A stretch of DNA of 64,000 nucleotides from JBDTNL01 sp039933785 (lineage in GTDB: Bacteria > Acidobacteriota > Thermoanaerobaculia > Multivoradales > JAGPDF01): contig JBDTNL010000006.1 of assembly GCA_039933785.1 (NCBI GenBank), positions 1-64,000 on the forward strand. Reading direction: 5' to 3'. Made by a program: the position numbers and the translations under genes. Below the pieces are notes generated by a model that saw only the letters and a list, made by a program, of their open reading frames with translations, ran no database searches and was not told the origin of the DNA. Position 1 is the stretch's first letter. Every line of letters begins with the position of its first letter. This document shows, one piece after another, positions 1 through 10,316 of this stretch.

Positions 1-812
<812 letters not shown>

Positions 813-819
813 CCCTTCA

Positions 820-825
820 ATGATA
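820..825 (-). promoter_or_regulatory. Putative -10 box (TATCAT) for a leaderless start
   Basis: TATCAT lies on the minus strand and ends 7 bases before the ATG at 812. That spacing puts the transcription start at or next to the start codon. GAAGGG directly abuts the ATG and is too close to act as a normal Shine-Dalgarno. No clear -35 is visible. Confidence 0.4.
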
Positions 826-860
826 CGCCTGCCGCACCAACCGGTTTCACGGGAGTAGTT

Positions 861-2180
861 TCAGGCCCGGCGGATCAAGACCAGGGTGCAATCGTCCTCG
901 GACTCCGGCGCGATTTGGTAGTCCGCCACGCGGTCCAAGATCTCGCGCAAGATTTCCTCTTCGGGGCGGTCGTGACAGCGGCGCAGCAGGCTCTCGAGTC
1001 CCGAGGTGCCGAATCGGCGGCCCTCGGCGTCGGTCGCCTCCCAGACGCCGTCGGTGAAGAGCAACAAGAGGTCCCCGTGCTCGAGCTCGAGCGGATCTTC
1101 CAGCGCGAAGCGCAGCCCGTGGCGAATGCCGAGCGGAATGTTGGAGCCCGCGAACGGCAGCCGCTCGACCCGGCCTCGCCGCACCAAGAGCGGCATGTGG
1201 TGTCCGGCGGTAGCGAAGGTGAACCGATGCGTGCGCGCATCGAGCACGCCGAGCAGCAGGGTCATATACATCTCGGCGCCGGTATCGCCTTGCAGCAGGT
1301 CATTCACGTGCTGCAGGCAGATCTCGACGCTGTCGCCGCGGCTCAGACACTGATGGAGCGCCGCGCGGGCCTCGGTCGCCAGCAATGCGGAGCCCACCCC
1401 GTGACCGGCGGCGTCGCCGATCACGATCGCCAGGCGGTCCGCATCGAGCGGCACGAAATCGTAGTAGTCGCCGCCCACGTGCTGGCACATGGCCGAGAGC
1501 GCGGCGAATCGGAAGCCGCGCAGGCTGGGCGCCGTCTGTGGGGCCAGGCGCTCCTGGATGGAGCGCGCGAGACGGAGCTCCTGCTCGATCGACTGCTTCG
1601 AGAGGTACTGCCGGTGAAGCATCGCGCAATAGAGAACGATCGCCGCCTGATTCGCGATCAGCAGCGCAAACTCGAGGTCCGCTTGGCCGAACGGCTTGGC
1701 GTCGCGTTTGTGATTGAAGTTCATCACGCCCTGGGTCTCGCCGTGGATCACCAGGGGAACGCAGAGCGCGGAGAAGTCGGCATACTCGCTGGTGCGGTCC
1801 GCGGCGGAATTTCGCCGCCAGCCGGCGAGCTCGCGCACGTCGCGCACCGCTACGGCTTCCTGGGTCTCGGCGACCCCGCCAGCGATTCCATACCCGAGCG
1901 GAATCCGCGTCGCCGCCATCACCTCCGGCGACAGGCCCTTGGCAACCCGGATGGCCAGCGTTTGGGTCTCACGATCGAGGATCAGGATCGAGGCGCGTTC
2001 CACATTGAGCAGCTCGGTGGCGCCATCGATGAGAGTCTGCAGCGCCTGATCGAAATCGAGCGACTGCACCAGCCGATCAGTGACCTTGGAGACGAGGCCG
2101 AGCCGGGAAGGTAAGCTCGCCGAGCTCGCCCTTCGGACCTTGCGTGCCTTCGAGCCCGGGAGCACCGAATCGGACGCCAT
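861..2180 (-). CDS. GAF domain + SpoIIE-type PP2C serine phosphatase (RsbU-like)
   Basis: A 439-residue protein. A GAF domain (about 25-185) is followed by a helical linker and a PP2C/SpoIIE phosphatase domain (about 220-439). Metal-site landmarks are VGGDYYDF, GDAAGHGVGSAL, LLLFTDGVWEA and a C-terminal EDDCTLVLIRR. Members dephosphorylate anti-sigma-factor antagonists or similar phosphoserine partners in partner-switching stress or developmental pathways. No STAS or kinase partner is in the window. I prefer the ATG at 2180: the upstream TTG at 2219 abuts the uvrA stop, whereas ATG 2180 has AGGCAGG upstream and a TACACT hexamer 18 bases before it. The gene sits between uvrA and the sigma-54 activator on the same strand, and co-transcription is likely. 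Confidence 0.88.
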   Translation of the reverse strand: MASDSVLPGSKARKVRRASSASLPSRLGLVSKVTDRLVQSLDFDQALQTLIDGATELLNVERASILILDRETQTLAIRVAKGLSPEVMAATRIPLGYGIAGGVAETQEAVAVRDVRELAGWRRNSAADRTSEYADFSALCVPLVIHGETQGVMNFNHKRDAKPFGQADLEFALLIANQAAIVLYCAMLHRQYLSKQSIEQELRLARSIQERLAPQTAPSLRGFRFAALSAMCQHVGGDYYDFVPLDADRLAIVIGDAAGHGVGSALLATEARAALHQCLSRGDSVEICLQHVNDLLQGDTGAEMYMTLLLGVLDARTHRFTFATAGHHMPLLVRRGRVERLPFAGSNIPLGIRHGLRFALEDPLELEHGDLLLLFTDGVWEATDAEGRRFGTSGLESLLRRCHDRPEEEILREILDRVADYQIAPESEDDCTLVLIRRA

Positions 2181-2198
2181 GATTGGGGACCTGCCTAC

Positions 2199-2204
2199 AG
2201 TGTA
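2199..2204 (-). promoter_or_regulatory. Possible -10 box (TACACT) for the SpoIIE phosphatase
   Basis: TACACT on the minus strand lies 18 bases before the ATG at 2180 and would give a leader of about 11 bases. It falls in the 39-base gap after uvrA and could drive the phosphatase independently. No -35 is apparent. Confidence 0.25.
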
Positions 2205-2219
2205 CCCCTTAAAACGCAA

Positions 2220-5063
<2,844 letters not shown>

Positions 5064-5074
5064 AGGGATCGCCC

Positions 5075-5080
5075 AGTCTA
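5075..5080 (-). promoter_or_regulatory. Putative extended -10 (TGC-TAGACT) for uvrA
   Basis: TAGACT with an upstream TG lies on the minus strand, 11 bases before the preferred uvrA ATG. It implies a very short leader of about 4 bases. No LexA-type operator is obvious nearby. Confidence 0.35.
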
Positions 5081-5111
5081 GCAAAGGGGTCAATTCCGAG
5101 ACAGGACGCAT

Positions 5112-5148
5112 AAAGCAAACGGGGCGGAGCCCGTAGGCTCCACCCCGT
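5112..5148 (-). terminator. Intrinsic terminator after the SGNH hydrolase
   Basis: A 12-bp inverted repeat (arms 5119-5130 and 5137-5148, one G-U pair) with a 6-base loop is followed on the minus strand by the T-rich run TTTGCTTT. It lies between the SGNH hydrolase stop (5180) and uvrA, and so closes the FadL-SGNH transcript. Confidence 0.8.
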
Positions 5149-5179
5149 AGAGGTCACTGCTACCGATCTGAGCCGAGGC

Positions 5180-6553
5180 TCAGTGCTTGTGTCCGCCGCG
5201 ACCGCGCCGCGGCTTGTGGGGCAGGAGCTGCGAAAGCTCCTCGTCCGACGGCGTATTCAGACCGATACGCAGGTTGGCGTTCGCCTCGGGCGACAGGTAC
5301 AGCGACGACAAGTCGAGAGCCACCAGGCTCCCGCCACCACCGCCGCCCTGCATGGCCGCGGCGAAGTTCGGAGGAGGAATGTGGTTGCCGAACTTGGCGT
5401 TGATCGCCGCGATGAATCGGTCGGCCACAAAGGCGTACCCGAAGCGGGTCGGATGCACGCCATCGTACGAGAAGATGCCCCCGGTCAGGAACGCCGAGCT
5501 GAACTTGATGCCGCCAATGTTCAATCCGGTGCTCGCGATGGTGGCGAGGGTGGAGCGCGCGTCGATGAACGCCGCGCCGACGCGATTCGCCTCGGACTCG
5601 ATAAAGGCGTTGAATGCGGCGGTGCGGGCCGCGATGGCCGCCGACTCCTCGGTCGACAGCACGTCGCCGTCGGTCAAGGGCACGCCGCTCGCGCCCGGTA
5701 CACCCGGAGGACGCCCATCGCCCGCCGCGAGATGGGGAGCCGCGCTCAACAACACGCGATCCGTGAGGCGGAGAGGTCCCACGCCGCCCGGGAGGTCGGG
5801 CCGCGGACCGATGAAGGGAATCGGCACGCCGTTGGGGCCGAGCACCGGAGCGCCGTTCGAAACCAAGAACGGCGGGATGGTGGTGGCGAAGGGAATGCTC
5901 GAGGTGTCCGCGATATTGGCGATCGCCATCTTGGCCCCGCTCGCGGCGATGGTGTTCACGACGGTGCGGAAGTCGGCCTGGAAGCTGGCGATCGGCGTCA
6001 AGGTGACGCCTTCGATCACCCGGCCGCTGGTGGTAGCGCCGAGCACGTCGTTGTTGCCGATCCAGATGGTGACGAACGTCGGGTGCAGGGAAAAGGCCTG
6101 CTGCAGGGCGGTCGTGTTCTGGAAGGCGGGGTTGCGGAGAATCAGGTCGTGGAGGCCGCCGTCGTTGATGGTGGCCACCGTGTCGTGCACGCGGGCGCCC
6201 GGGACGCCGAGATTGTTGTACGGCCGCGCCAGCGAGAGATTGAGCGGCACCCCGTGACCGGCAGCCGGGCCGATCTGCGGCCCCACCAGACTGTTCAACT
6301 GGAGGTGAGCGGGAATTCCTGGATCACTGACCAGCGGCTGTTGGAAATCGGCGAACCCAGCTTGGCGCGCGATGACCGCCGGGTAGCTGTTGACCTGCGC
6401 GCTCTGGAAGAGACCGGCACTCTGGTAACCGGCGGTCAAGCTGTCGCCGATCGCCACGTAGCGGGTGAAATCAGCCTGCGCGAAGCCCGGCGCAGCGGCC
6501 GCGGCGAGTGCCGAGGCGAGCGCTGCCGCGGTGCGAAGGGTCTTGAGATTCAT
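5180..6553 (-). CDS. Secreted SGNH/GDSL hydrolase
   Basis: A 457-residue protein with an N-terminal signal peptide (Ala-rich hydrophobic core ending near GFAQA). The SGNH blocks are visible: AIGDSLTAGY with the nucleophilic serine near residue 38, an IWIGNNDVLG block giving the oxyanion-hole asparagine, and DGVHPTRFGY carrying the catalytic Asp/His. The family hydrolyses ester bonds of lipids or acylated sugars; substrate and exact site (periplasm, surface or outside) cannot be read. The second Met (6553) is the better start because AGGAG lies 7 bases upstream, whereas it is too close to the Met at 6559. The C-terminal tail is rich in basic residues and His. The gene follows a FadL-type porin by 36 bases, which suggests a role in fatty acid or ester use. 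Confidence 0.88.
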   Translation of the reverse strand: MNLKTLRTAAALASALAAAAAPGFAQADFTRYVAIGDSLTAGYQSAGLFQSAQVNSYPAVIARQAGFADFQQPLVSDPGIPAHLQLNSLVGPQIGPAAGHGVPLNLSLARPYNNLGVPGARVHDTVATINDGGLHDLILRNPAFQNTTALQQAFSLHPTFVTIWIGNNDVLGATTSGRVIEGVTLTPIASFQADFRTVVNTIAASGAKMAIANIADTSSIPFATTIPPFLVSNGAPVLGPNGVPIPFIGPRPDLPGGVGPLRLTDRVLLSAAPHLAAGDGRPPGVPGASGVPLTDGDVLSTEESAAIAARTAAFNAFIESEANRVGAAFIDARSTLATIASTGLNIGGIKFSSAFLTGGIFSYDGVHPTRFGYAFVADRFIAAINAKFGNHIPPPNFAAAMQGGGGGGSLVALDLSSLYLSPEANANLRIGLNTPSDEELSQLLPHKPRRGRGGHKH

Positions 6554-6589
6554 GTTCATTCTCCTCGCGAAGTCCGCGTTATTGACTAA

Positions 6590-7891
6590 TTAGAAACCCA
6601 GCGAGACGCCCAGAAGCCAGGCGGTCGTCTTGTAGGTGCCGTTGAAGCTGTCGTAGTTGACATGCGTGGTGCGCTCGCCGAACGGCAAGTACATCAGCGC
6701 GGTGTCGAAGTGGTAGCTCGTGGCGCGATGTCCCCAACCCAGGGTGATGCCCTTGCGGTTGGCATCGGGCAGCAACGGGCTCACGCTCTGGTCGGGCTGC
6801 GGTGTCTTGTCGTACACGAAACCGAAGCGCAGCGAGTTCTCCTGCGACAGCATCCAGTCCAGGCCGAGGCGGTAGTTGAACTCGCTCTCCCAGTTCTCCT
6901 TGACCACGGAGTCAGGGAGGCGCTTCTTGGGATCGCTGCTGGTGAAGTTGATCGGCAGCTCCTTGAAGCTCGACCAACCGGTGTGGTTGACGTCGAGCTC
7001 GAGCTTCATCGCCGGATTGAGCGCGATGGCAAATCCCAGGCTCGCCAGATCGGGGAACTCGATTTCGGTCTCGAGCGGCAGCTTGACGCCGAACGGAACC
7101 GCCGCGGCCACCGCGCCATCGAACTGCGCGAAGCCGGTGAGGTCCTGGGTCAGGGTCGCACTGCCCTTGTACTTCACCTTGACTTTGGAACGGTACGAAA
7201 AGCCCCAGGAGAAGCTGTTGTTGTACTTGTCCAGGAAGCCGATGTTCCAGCCGTAACCCTGGCTCAGATCGCTCTTCAGGTGGACCTTGGCGACATCCGC
7301 CGGCGCGAGCGTGAAAGGGTTCACCGAGAAGTTGCGGCGCTCGAGCTCGACGTCCGAGAACATGACGCGGGCACCGAAGCCGATGCCGATATTCGGCGTC
7401 ACCTTCCAGGCCAGGGTCGGGTTGAGGTCGAACGTCCGCAGCGCCGCCTTGGTGCTGATGCCGCGGCCGACGAACGAGTCGGGCTTCTGCCATTCGGTGG
7501 TGAGACCGAACGGAGTGTTCAAGCCCAGGCCGACCTTCCAGGTGTCATTGAGCGGCTGGACGACGTAGAAGTGCGAGGGGAACTCGCTCAGCTTCTTCTG
7601 TTCGGCCCGCGCGTCGTCGCCAGGGAAGGGATTTTCGCCCTTGAACTTGGCTTCGGTCGAGCTGATGTACGTGGTGCCCACCATCCACTCGCGGTGCTCG
7701 AAGAACGCCACGCCGCCCGCGTTGTGGAAGAGCGCCGACGGATCGTCCGCCTGGGCGGTGAATGCGCCTGCCATACCCATCGCTTTGCTGCCTTGCTCGA
7801 AGATCCCGAAGCCAGCGCCGTACATGGGCACGGACGCCAGCAGGCCGAGGATCAGGAGCGCAGTCGGTTTGCTGAGGCCGCGCCTGGACAT
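6590..7891 (-). CDS. FadL/TodX (OMPP1) family outer-membrane transport protein
   Basis: A 433-residue protein with a signal peptide (hydrophobic stretch ending near MYGAGF). It then carries the family's N-terminal hatch signature, GFGIFEQGSKAMGMAGAFTA followed by DDPSALFHNAGG. The remainder alternates amphipathic strands and ends in an aromatic (VSLGF), as expected of a beta barrel. FadL-type channels pass long-chain fatty acids and other hydrophobic compounds across the outer membrane. A strong Shine-Dalgarno, AAGGAGGAG, lies just before the ATG at 7891 and decides that start over an upstream in-frame ATG at 7963. The downstream SGNH hydrolase shares the transcript, so the pair may release and import acyl chains. 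The substrate is inferred. Confidence 0.9.
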   Translation of the reverse strand: MSRRGLSKPTALLILGLLASVPMYGAGFGIFEQGSKAMGMAGAFTAQADDPSALFHNAGGVAFFEHREWMVGTTYISSTEAKFKGENPFPGDDARAEQKKLSEFPSHFYVVQPLNDTWKVGLGLNTPFGLTTEWQKPDSFVGRGISTKAALRTFDLNPTLAWKVTPNIGIGFGARVMFSDVELERRNFSVNPFTLAPADVAKVHLKSDLSQGYGWNIGFLDKYNNSFSWGFSYRSKVKVKYKGSATLTQDLTGFAQFDGAVAAAVPFGVKLPLETEIEFPDLASLGFAIALNPAMKLELDVNHTGWSSFKELPINFTSSDPKKRLPDSVVKENWESEFNYRLGLDWMLSQENSLRFGFVYDKTPQPDQSVSPLLPDANRKGITLGWGHRATSYHFDTALMYLPFGERTTHVNYDSFNGTYKTTAWLLGVSLGF

Positions 7892-7966
7892 GCCTACTCC
7901 TCCTTTGCGAGGAAACTGCGTTGACTGGATTTGTGGGATCACGCGAAACTTCACATTTTGCATGAG

Positions 7967-9220
7967 TTAGCCTTTCGACACTAGATCATTCGTCACGGAG
8001 CTGTCAACGGAAGCGTCGCTCGTGGCGAGGCAGAACGGCAGCGCCATCAGAAACAACGCCACGCGTTGAACTTCGGCGTCGTGCCAGTTGTCCTCGAAGA
8101 GTCCAGCGATGTTGAATCCGATCAAGGCGAGCAGTACGCCGAGGTAGAGATCCGCCCGGCCGCCGGTCAGACTGCCCTCCTGTCGATACCGGCGCCAGGC
8201 GCAAGTCAGGCTTGCAGCGAGCATCCAGCCGTAGGCGATTAGCGAGAGGATTCCGCGCTCCGCGGCGAGCTGCAACGGGCTGTTGTGAAGATGAGGGATG
8301 GTAAGCCGCGGCGCGGTGTCGTTGCGGTAGATCGGATACCGCCGGCGCACCATGTCGGGCCCGATGCCGAGCAGCGGACGCTCCGCGACCATGTGGAAAC
8401 CGGCTTCGAGCATGCACAGGCGGTCGTAGTTCGAGGTGTCGCGGAGATCGGCGATCGACAGCACTCGATGAAGCAGCGGAACCGGCGCCAGGCTCACGAA
8501 GAGCAGCGCTGCCGGCAGTCCGGCCAGGAGCCAACGCGGCCGGCGGGCGGCGAAAAATCCCACCGTGGTGACCAGCAGGGCTACCCAGGCGCCGCGGGTC
8601 AGGGTCCCGAGAATCGCCGCGTTGATGCCCGCAAAGCCCACCCAAGTCCAGATCCGCCGCGCTCCGCCGGGAGTGCTGAGGCGGGCGAGCAGCATGAGAT
8701 CGCACATCAAGAGGACGCCGGAATACGTCATGTAGTGCGAGAACGGGCCGCGAATGCGGTGGTCGATGTCGCCGCCGCCAGCCAACAGCTGCAGCAGGCC
8801 GCCGACGGCGAGCAATGACGCCACCAGCAGGAGGCCGCCGACCACGCGCCGCACCGGCCCTTCGCCTCTCACGAGGAGGAGCGCCAGGAACAAGGTCGAC
8901 AGACGCATGGCGTCGCCGAGCACGCCGACGCTGACCTCCGGCTCGTACGAGGCCAGGATCGAAAGCGCGAGGAGTAGGTAGTAGACGCCAAGCGGCCAGA
9001 GGATCGGCGCGTATCGCCGCCACGGAATCGTGCGCAAACGCACCGCCCACGGCATGGCGACGATCGCGAGCCCCAACATCGCGTTCGAAAAGGCGAGCGC
9101 GAAGACGCCGAAGAGATGGAAGGCGTAGAACCAGAAGGTGGCGCGAAAAAGCCCCGGCCGCTCGCCCGGCCCGGGAACTGGGCCGCTCGGCCCAGTCGCC
9201 ATGACGTCGGGAAGCTTCAT
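7967..9220 (-). CDS. O-antigen ligase/polymerase-like (Wzy_C) membrane protein
   Basis: A 417-residue integral membrane protein with about ten hydrophobic segments and a long periplasmic-type loop. The Wzy_C/WaaL hallmarks are present: an Arg after a transmembrane segment (GTLTRGAWVALL) and the HLHNSPLQLAAERG motif in the large loop, with GIGPDMVRRRYP before it. Family members join or polymerise undecaprenyl-linked glycans to lipid A core or other acceptors at the periplasmic face. Ligase and polymerase cannot be told apart from sequence alone. The ATG at 9220 overlaps the smpB stop as ATGA, so translation is probably coupled. No glycosyltransferase cluster adjoins it. Confidence 0.82.
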   Translation of the reverse strand: MKLPDVMATGPSGPVPGPGERPGLFRATFWFYAFHLFGVFALAFSNAMLGLAIVAMPWAVRLRTIPWRRYAPILWPLGVYYLLLALSILASYEPEVSVGVLGDAMRLSTLFLALLLVRGEGPVRRVVGGLLLVASLLAVGGLLQLLAGGGDIDHRIRGPFSHYMTYSGVLLMCDLMLLARLSTPGGARRIWTWVGFAGINAAILGTLTRGAWVALLVTTVGFFAARRPRWLLAGLPAALLFVSLAPVPLLHRVLSIADLRDTSNYDRLCMLEAGFHMVAERPLLGIGPDMVRRRYPIYRNDTAPRLTIPHLHNSPLQLAAERGILSLIAYGWMLAASLTCAWRRYRQEGSLTGGRADLYLGVLLALIGFNIAGLFEDNWHDAEVQRVALFLMALPFCLATSDASVDSSVTNDLVSKG

Positions 9221-9702
9221 TCGCGGCTGCGCGCCGTCTTGATCGCTTCGCGAGCCTCACGCTCCTGCTCGCGCGTGCGCTCGGTCTCGCGCTTGTCGTG
9301 CAGCTTCTTGCCTTGCACCAGCGCGATCTCCACTTTCACTCGGTCGCCCTTGAGGTACACCTGCAGAGGCACCACGGTGAAGCCCTTGGTGATCACTCGC
9401 CCGGCCAGCTTGTCGATCTCTCGCCGGTGCAGCAAGAGCTTGCGTTCGCGCTCCGGCAGGTGATTTTCGCGGTTGCCGTGCGAGTACTCGCTGATATGGG
9501 TGCCGACCAGAAACGCCTCGCCGTTGCGAAACTCGACGTAGCTGTCCTTGAGCTGCACCTTGCCGCCCCGGACCGACTTCACCTCGGTCCCCCACAGGCT
9601 CAGTCCGGCCTCGTGGGTCTCCAGGATGTGATAGTCGTGGCGGGCACGCCGGTTGCTCGCCAGCAGCCGGCGCCCCGGGCCCTCGTCGCCGCTTTTCGTC
9701 AC
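9217..9702 (-). CDS. smpB: SsrA-binding protein SmpB
   Basis: A 161-residue tmRNA-binding protein of trans-translation, which rescues ribosomes stalled on broken mRNAs. Landmarks are the N-terminal NRRARHDYHILE, GLSLWGTEVKSVRGGKVQL, a central SYVEF...HISEYSHGN stretch, and a basic C-terminal tail that becomes helical in the decoding centre. The start is GTG at 9702. There is no Shine-Dalgarno; instead TAGACT ends exactly 6 bases upstream, which suggests a leaderless mRNA. The ssrA (tmRNA) gene itself is not in this window. The O-antigen ligase-like gene overlaps its stop codon. Confidence 0.96.
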   Translation of the reverse strand: MTKSGDEGPGRRLLASNRRARHDYHILETHEAGLSLWGTEVKSVRGGKVQLKDSYVEFRNGEAFLVGTHISEYSHGNRENHLPERERKLLLHRREIDKLAGRVITKGFTVVPLQVYLKGDRVKVEIALVQGKKLHDKRETERTREQEREAREAIKTARSRE

Positions 9703-9708
9703 CCCGGC

Positions 9709-9714
9709 AGTCTA
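9709..9714 (-). promoter_or_regulatory. Putative -10 box (TAGACT) for leaderless smpB
   Basis: TAGACT on the minus strand is separated by 6 bases from the GTG at 9702. No Shine-Dalgarno is present, and no -35 is visible. Confidence 0.45.
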
Positions 9715-9726
9715 TCGTCCCGGGCG

Positions 9727-9754
9727 GTGTTACCGTCGCGGTGTTACAGTCGCA
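9727..9754 (+). repeat. 14-bp tandem direct repeat upstream of DUF4390-ntrY
   Basis: Two adjacent 14-base units, GTGTTACCGTCGCG and GTGTTACAGTCGCA, differ at two positions. The second contains TACAGT, a possible -10 located 12 bases before the DUF4390 start. The layout could be a regulator site or duplicated promoter element between the divergent smpB and DUF4390-ntrY units. Confidence 0.4.
9745..9750 (+). promoter_or_regulatory. Possible -10 box (TACAGT) for DUF4390-ntrY
   Basis: TACAGT ends 12 bases before the ATG at 9763, giving a leader of about 5 bases. It lies in the second unit of the tandem repeat at 9727-9754. Confidence 0.3.
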
Positions 9755-9762
9755 AAATCCCC

Positions 9763-10314
9763 ATGAAAGCCGGGCACTGGGTCATCGCGCTCGCCGTTTT
9801 GGCGCTTCTCGCCCCGGCGCCGGCCGCCGCCGAACCGCACCTGAGCGACCTCAAGACAGCGCTCGAGGGACGCAAGGTGATGATCAGCTTTCGCCTCACC
9901 GATGGCTTCGACAGCGAGCTCCGGGAGCGCATTCAAAGCGGCCTGCCGACGGGCATCGTCTACGACATGCAGCTTTTCAAGGATCGCCTCCACTGGTGGG
10001 ACCGCGGCATCGCGGAGAGCAGCCTGCAGGTGGTCGCCATGTTCAACGCGGTGACGCGCGAGTACCTGGTCAACTTCAAGCTCGACGGCCGTCTGATCGA
10101 GAGCCGGCAATTGCGCGACCTCGACGAACTCGAGGAAGCCCTCACCCACGTCGAGGCGCTGCCGGTCTTCGATCTCGCCCCGATGCCCGCCGACTGGAAA
10201 CTCCTGATCGCGGTGCGCGCCGAGCTCGGTTCGGGCACCATGCTGGCGTTCATTCCGACGCACCTGCGCACCGACTGGAAGGAATCCCGCAAGTTCCGAC
10301 CACCGGCGGACTAA
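9763..10314 (+). CDS. DUF4390 domain protein (NtrY-linked, exported)
   Basis: A 183-residue protein with a clear signal peptide (MKAGHWVIALAVLALLAPAPAAA) and then a beta-rich domain matching DUF4390, a family commonly encoded directly upstream of NtrY-type kinases. Its function is not established. Location and linkage suggest an envelope component that could influence the periplasmic sensor part of NtrY. The reading frame stays open upstream, but the ATG at 9763 yields the signal peptide and agrees with the promoter-like TACAGT. The ntrY ATG follows two bases after this stop, so the two genes form one operon. Confidence 0.8.
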   Translation: MKAGHWVIALAVLALLAPAPAAAEPHLSDLKTALEGRKVMISFRLTDGFDSELRERIQSGLPTGIVYDMQLFKDRLHWWDRGIAESSLQVVAMFNAVTREYLVNFKLDGRLIESRQLRDLDELEEALTHVEALPVFDLAPMPADWKLLIAVRAELGSGTMLAFIPTHLRTDWKESRKFRPPAD

Positions 10315-10316
10315 CC

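Noticed and set aside
915..2114. Long open frame of 399 codons on the plus strand
   Set aside because: It lies wholly opposite the SpoIIE phosphatase gene, its translation has no recognisable motif, and it reflects the strong GC bias that leaves antisense frames open.
5183..6589. 468-codon plus-strand open frame
   Set aside because: It is the antisense shadow of the SGNH hydrolase, whose catalytic blocks are clear on the minus strand.
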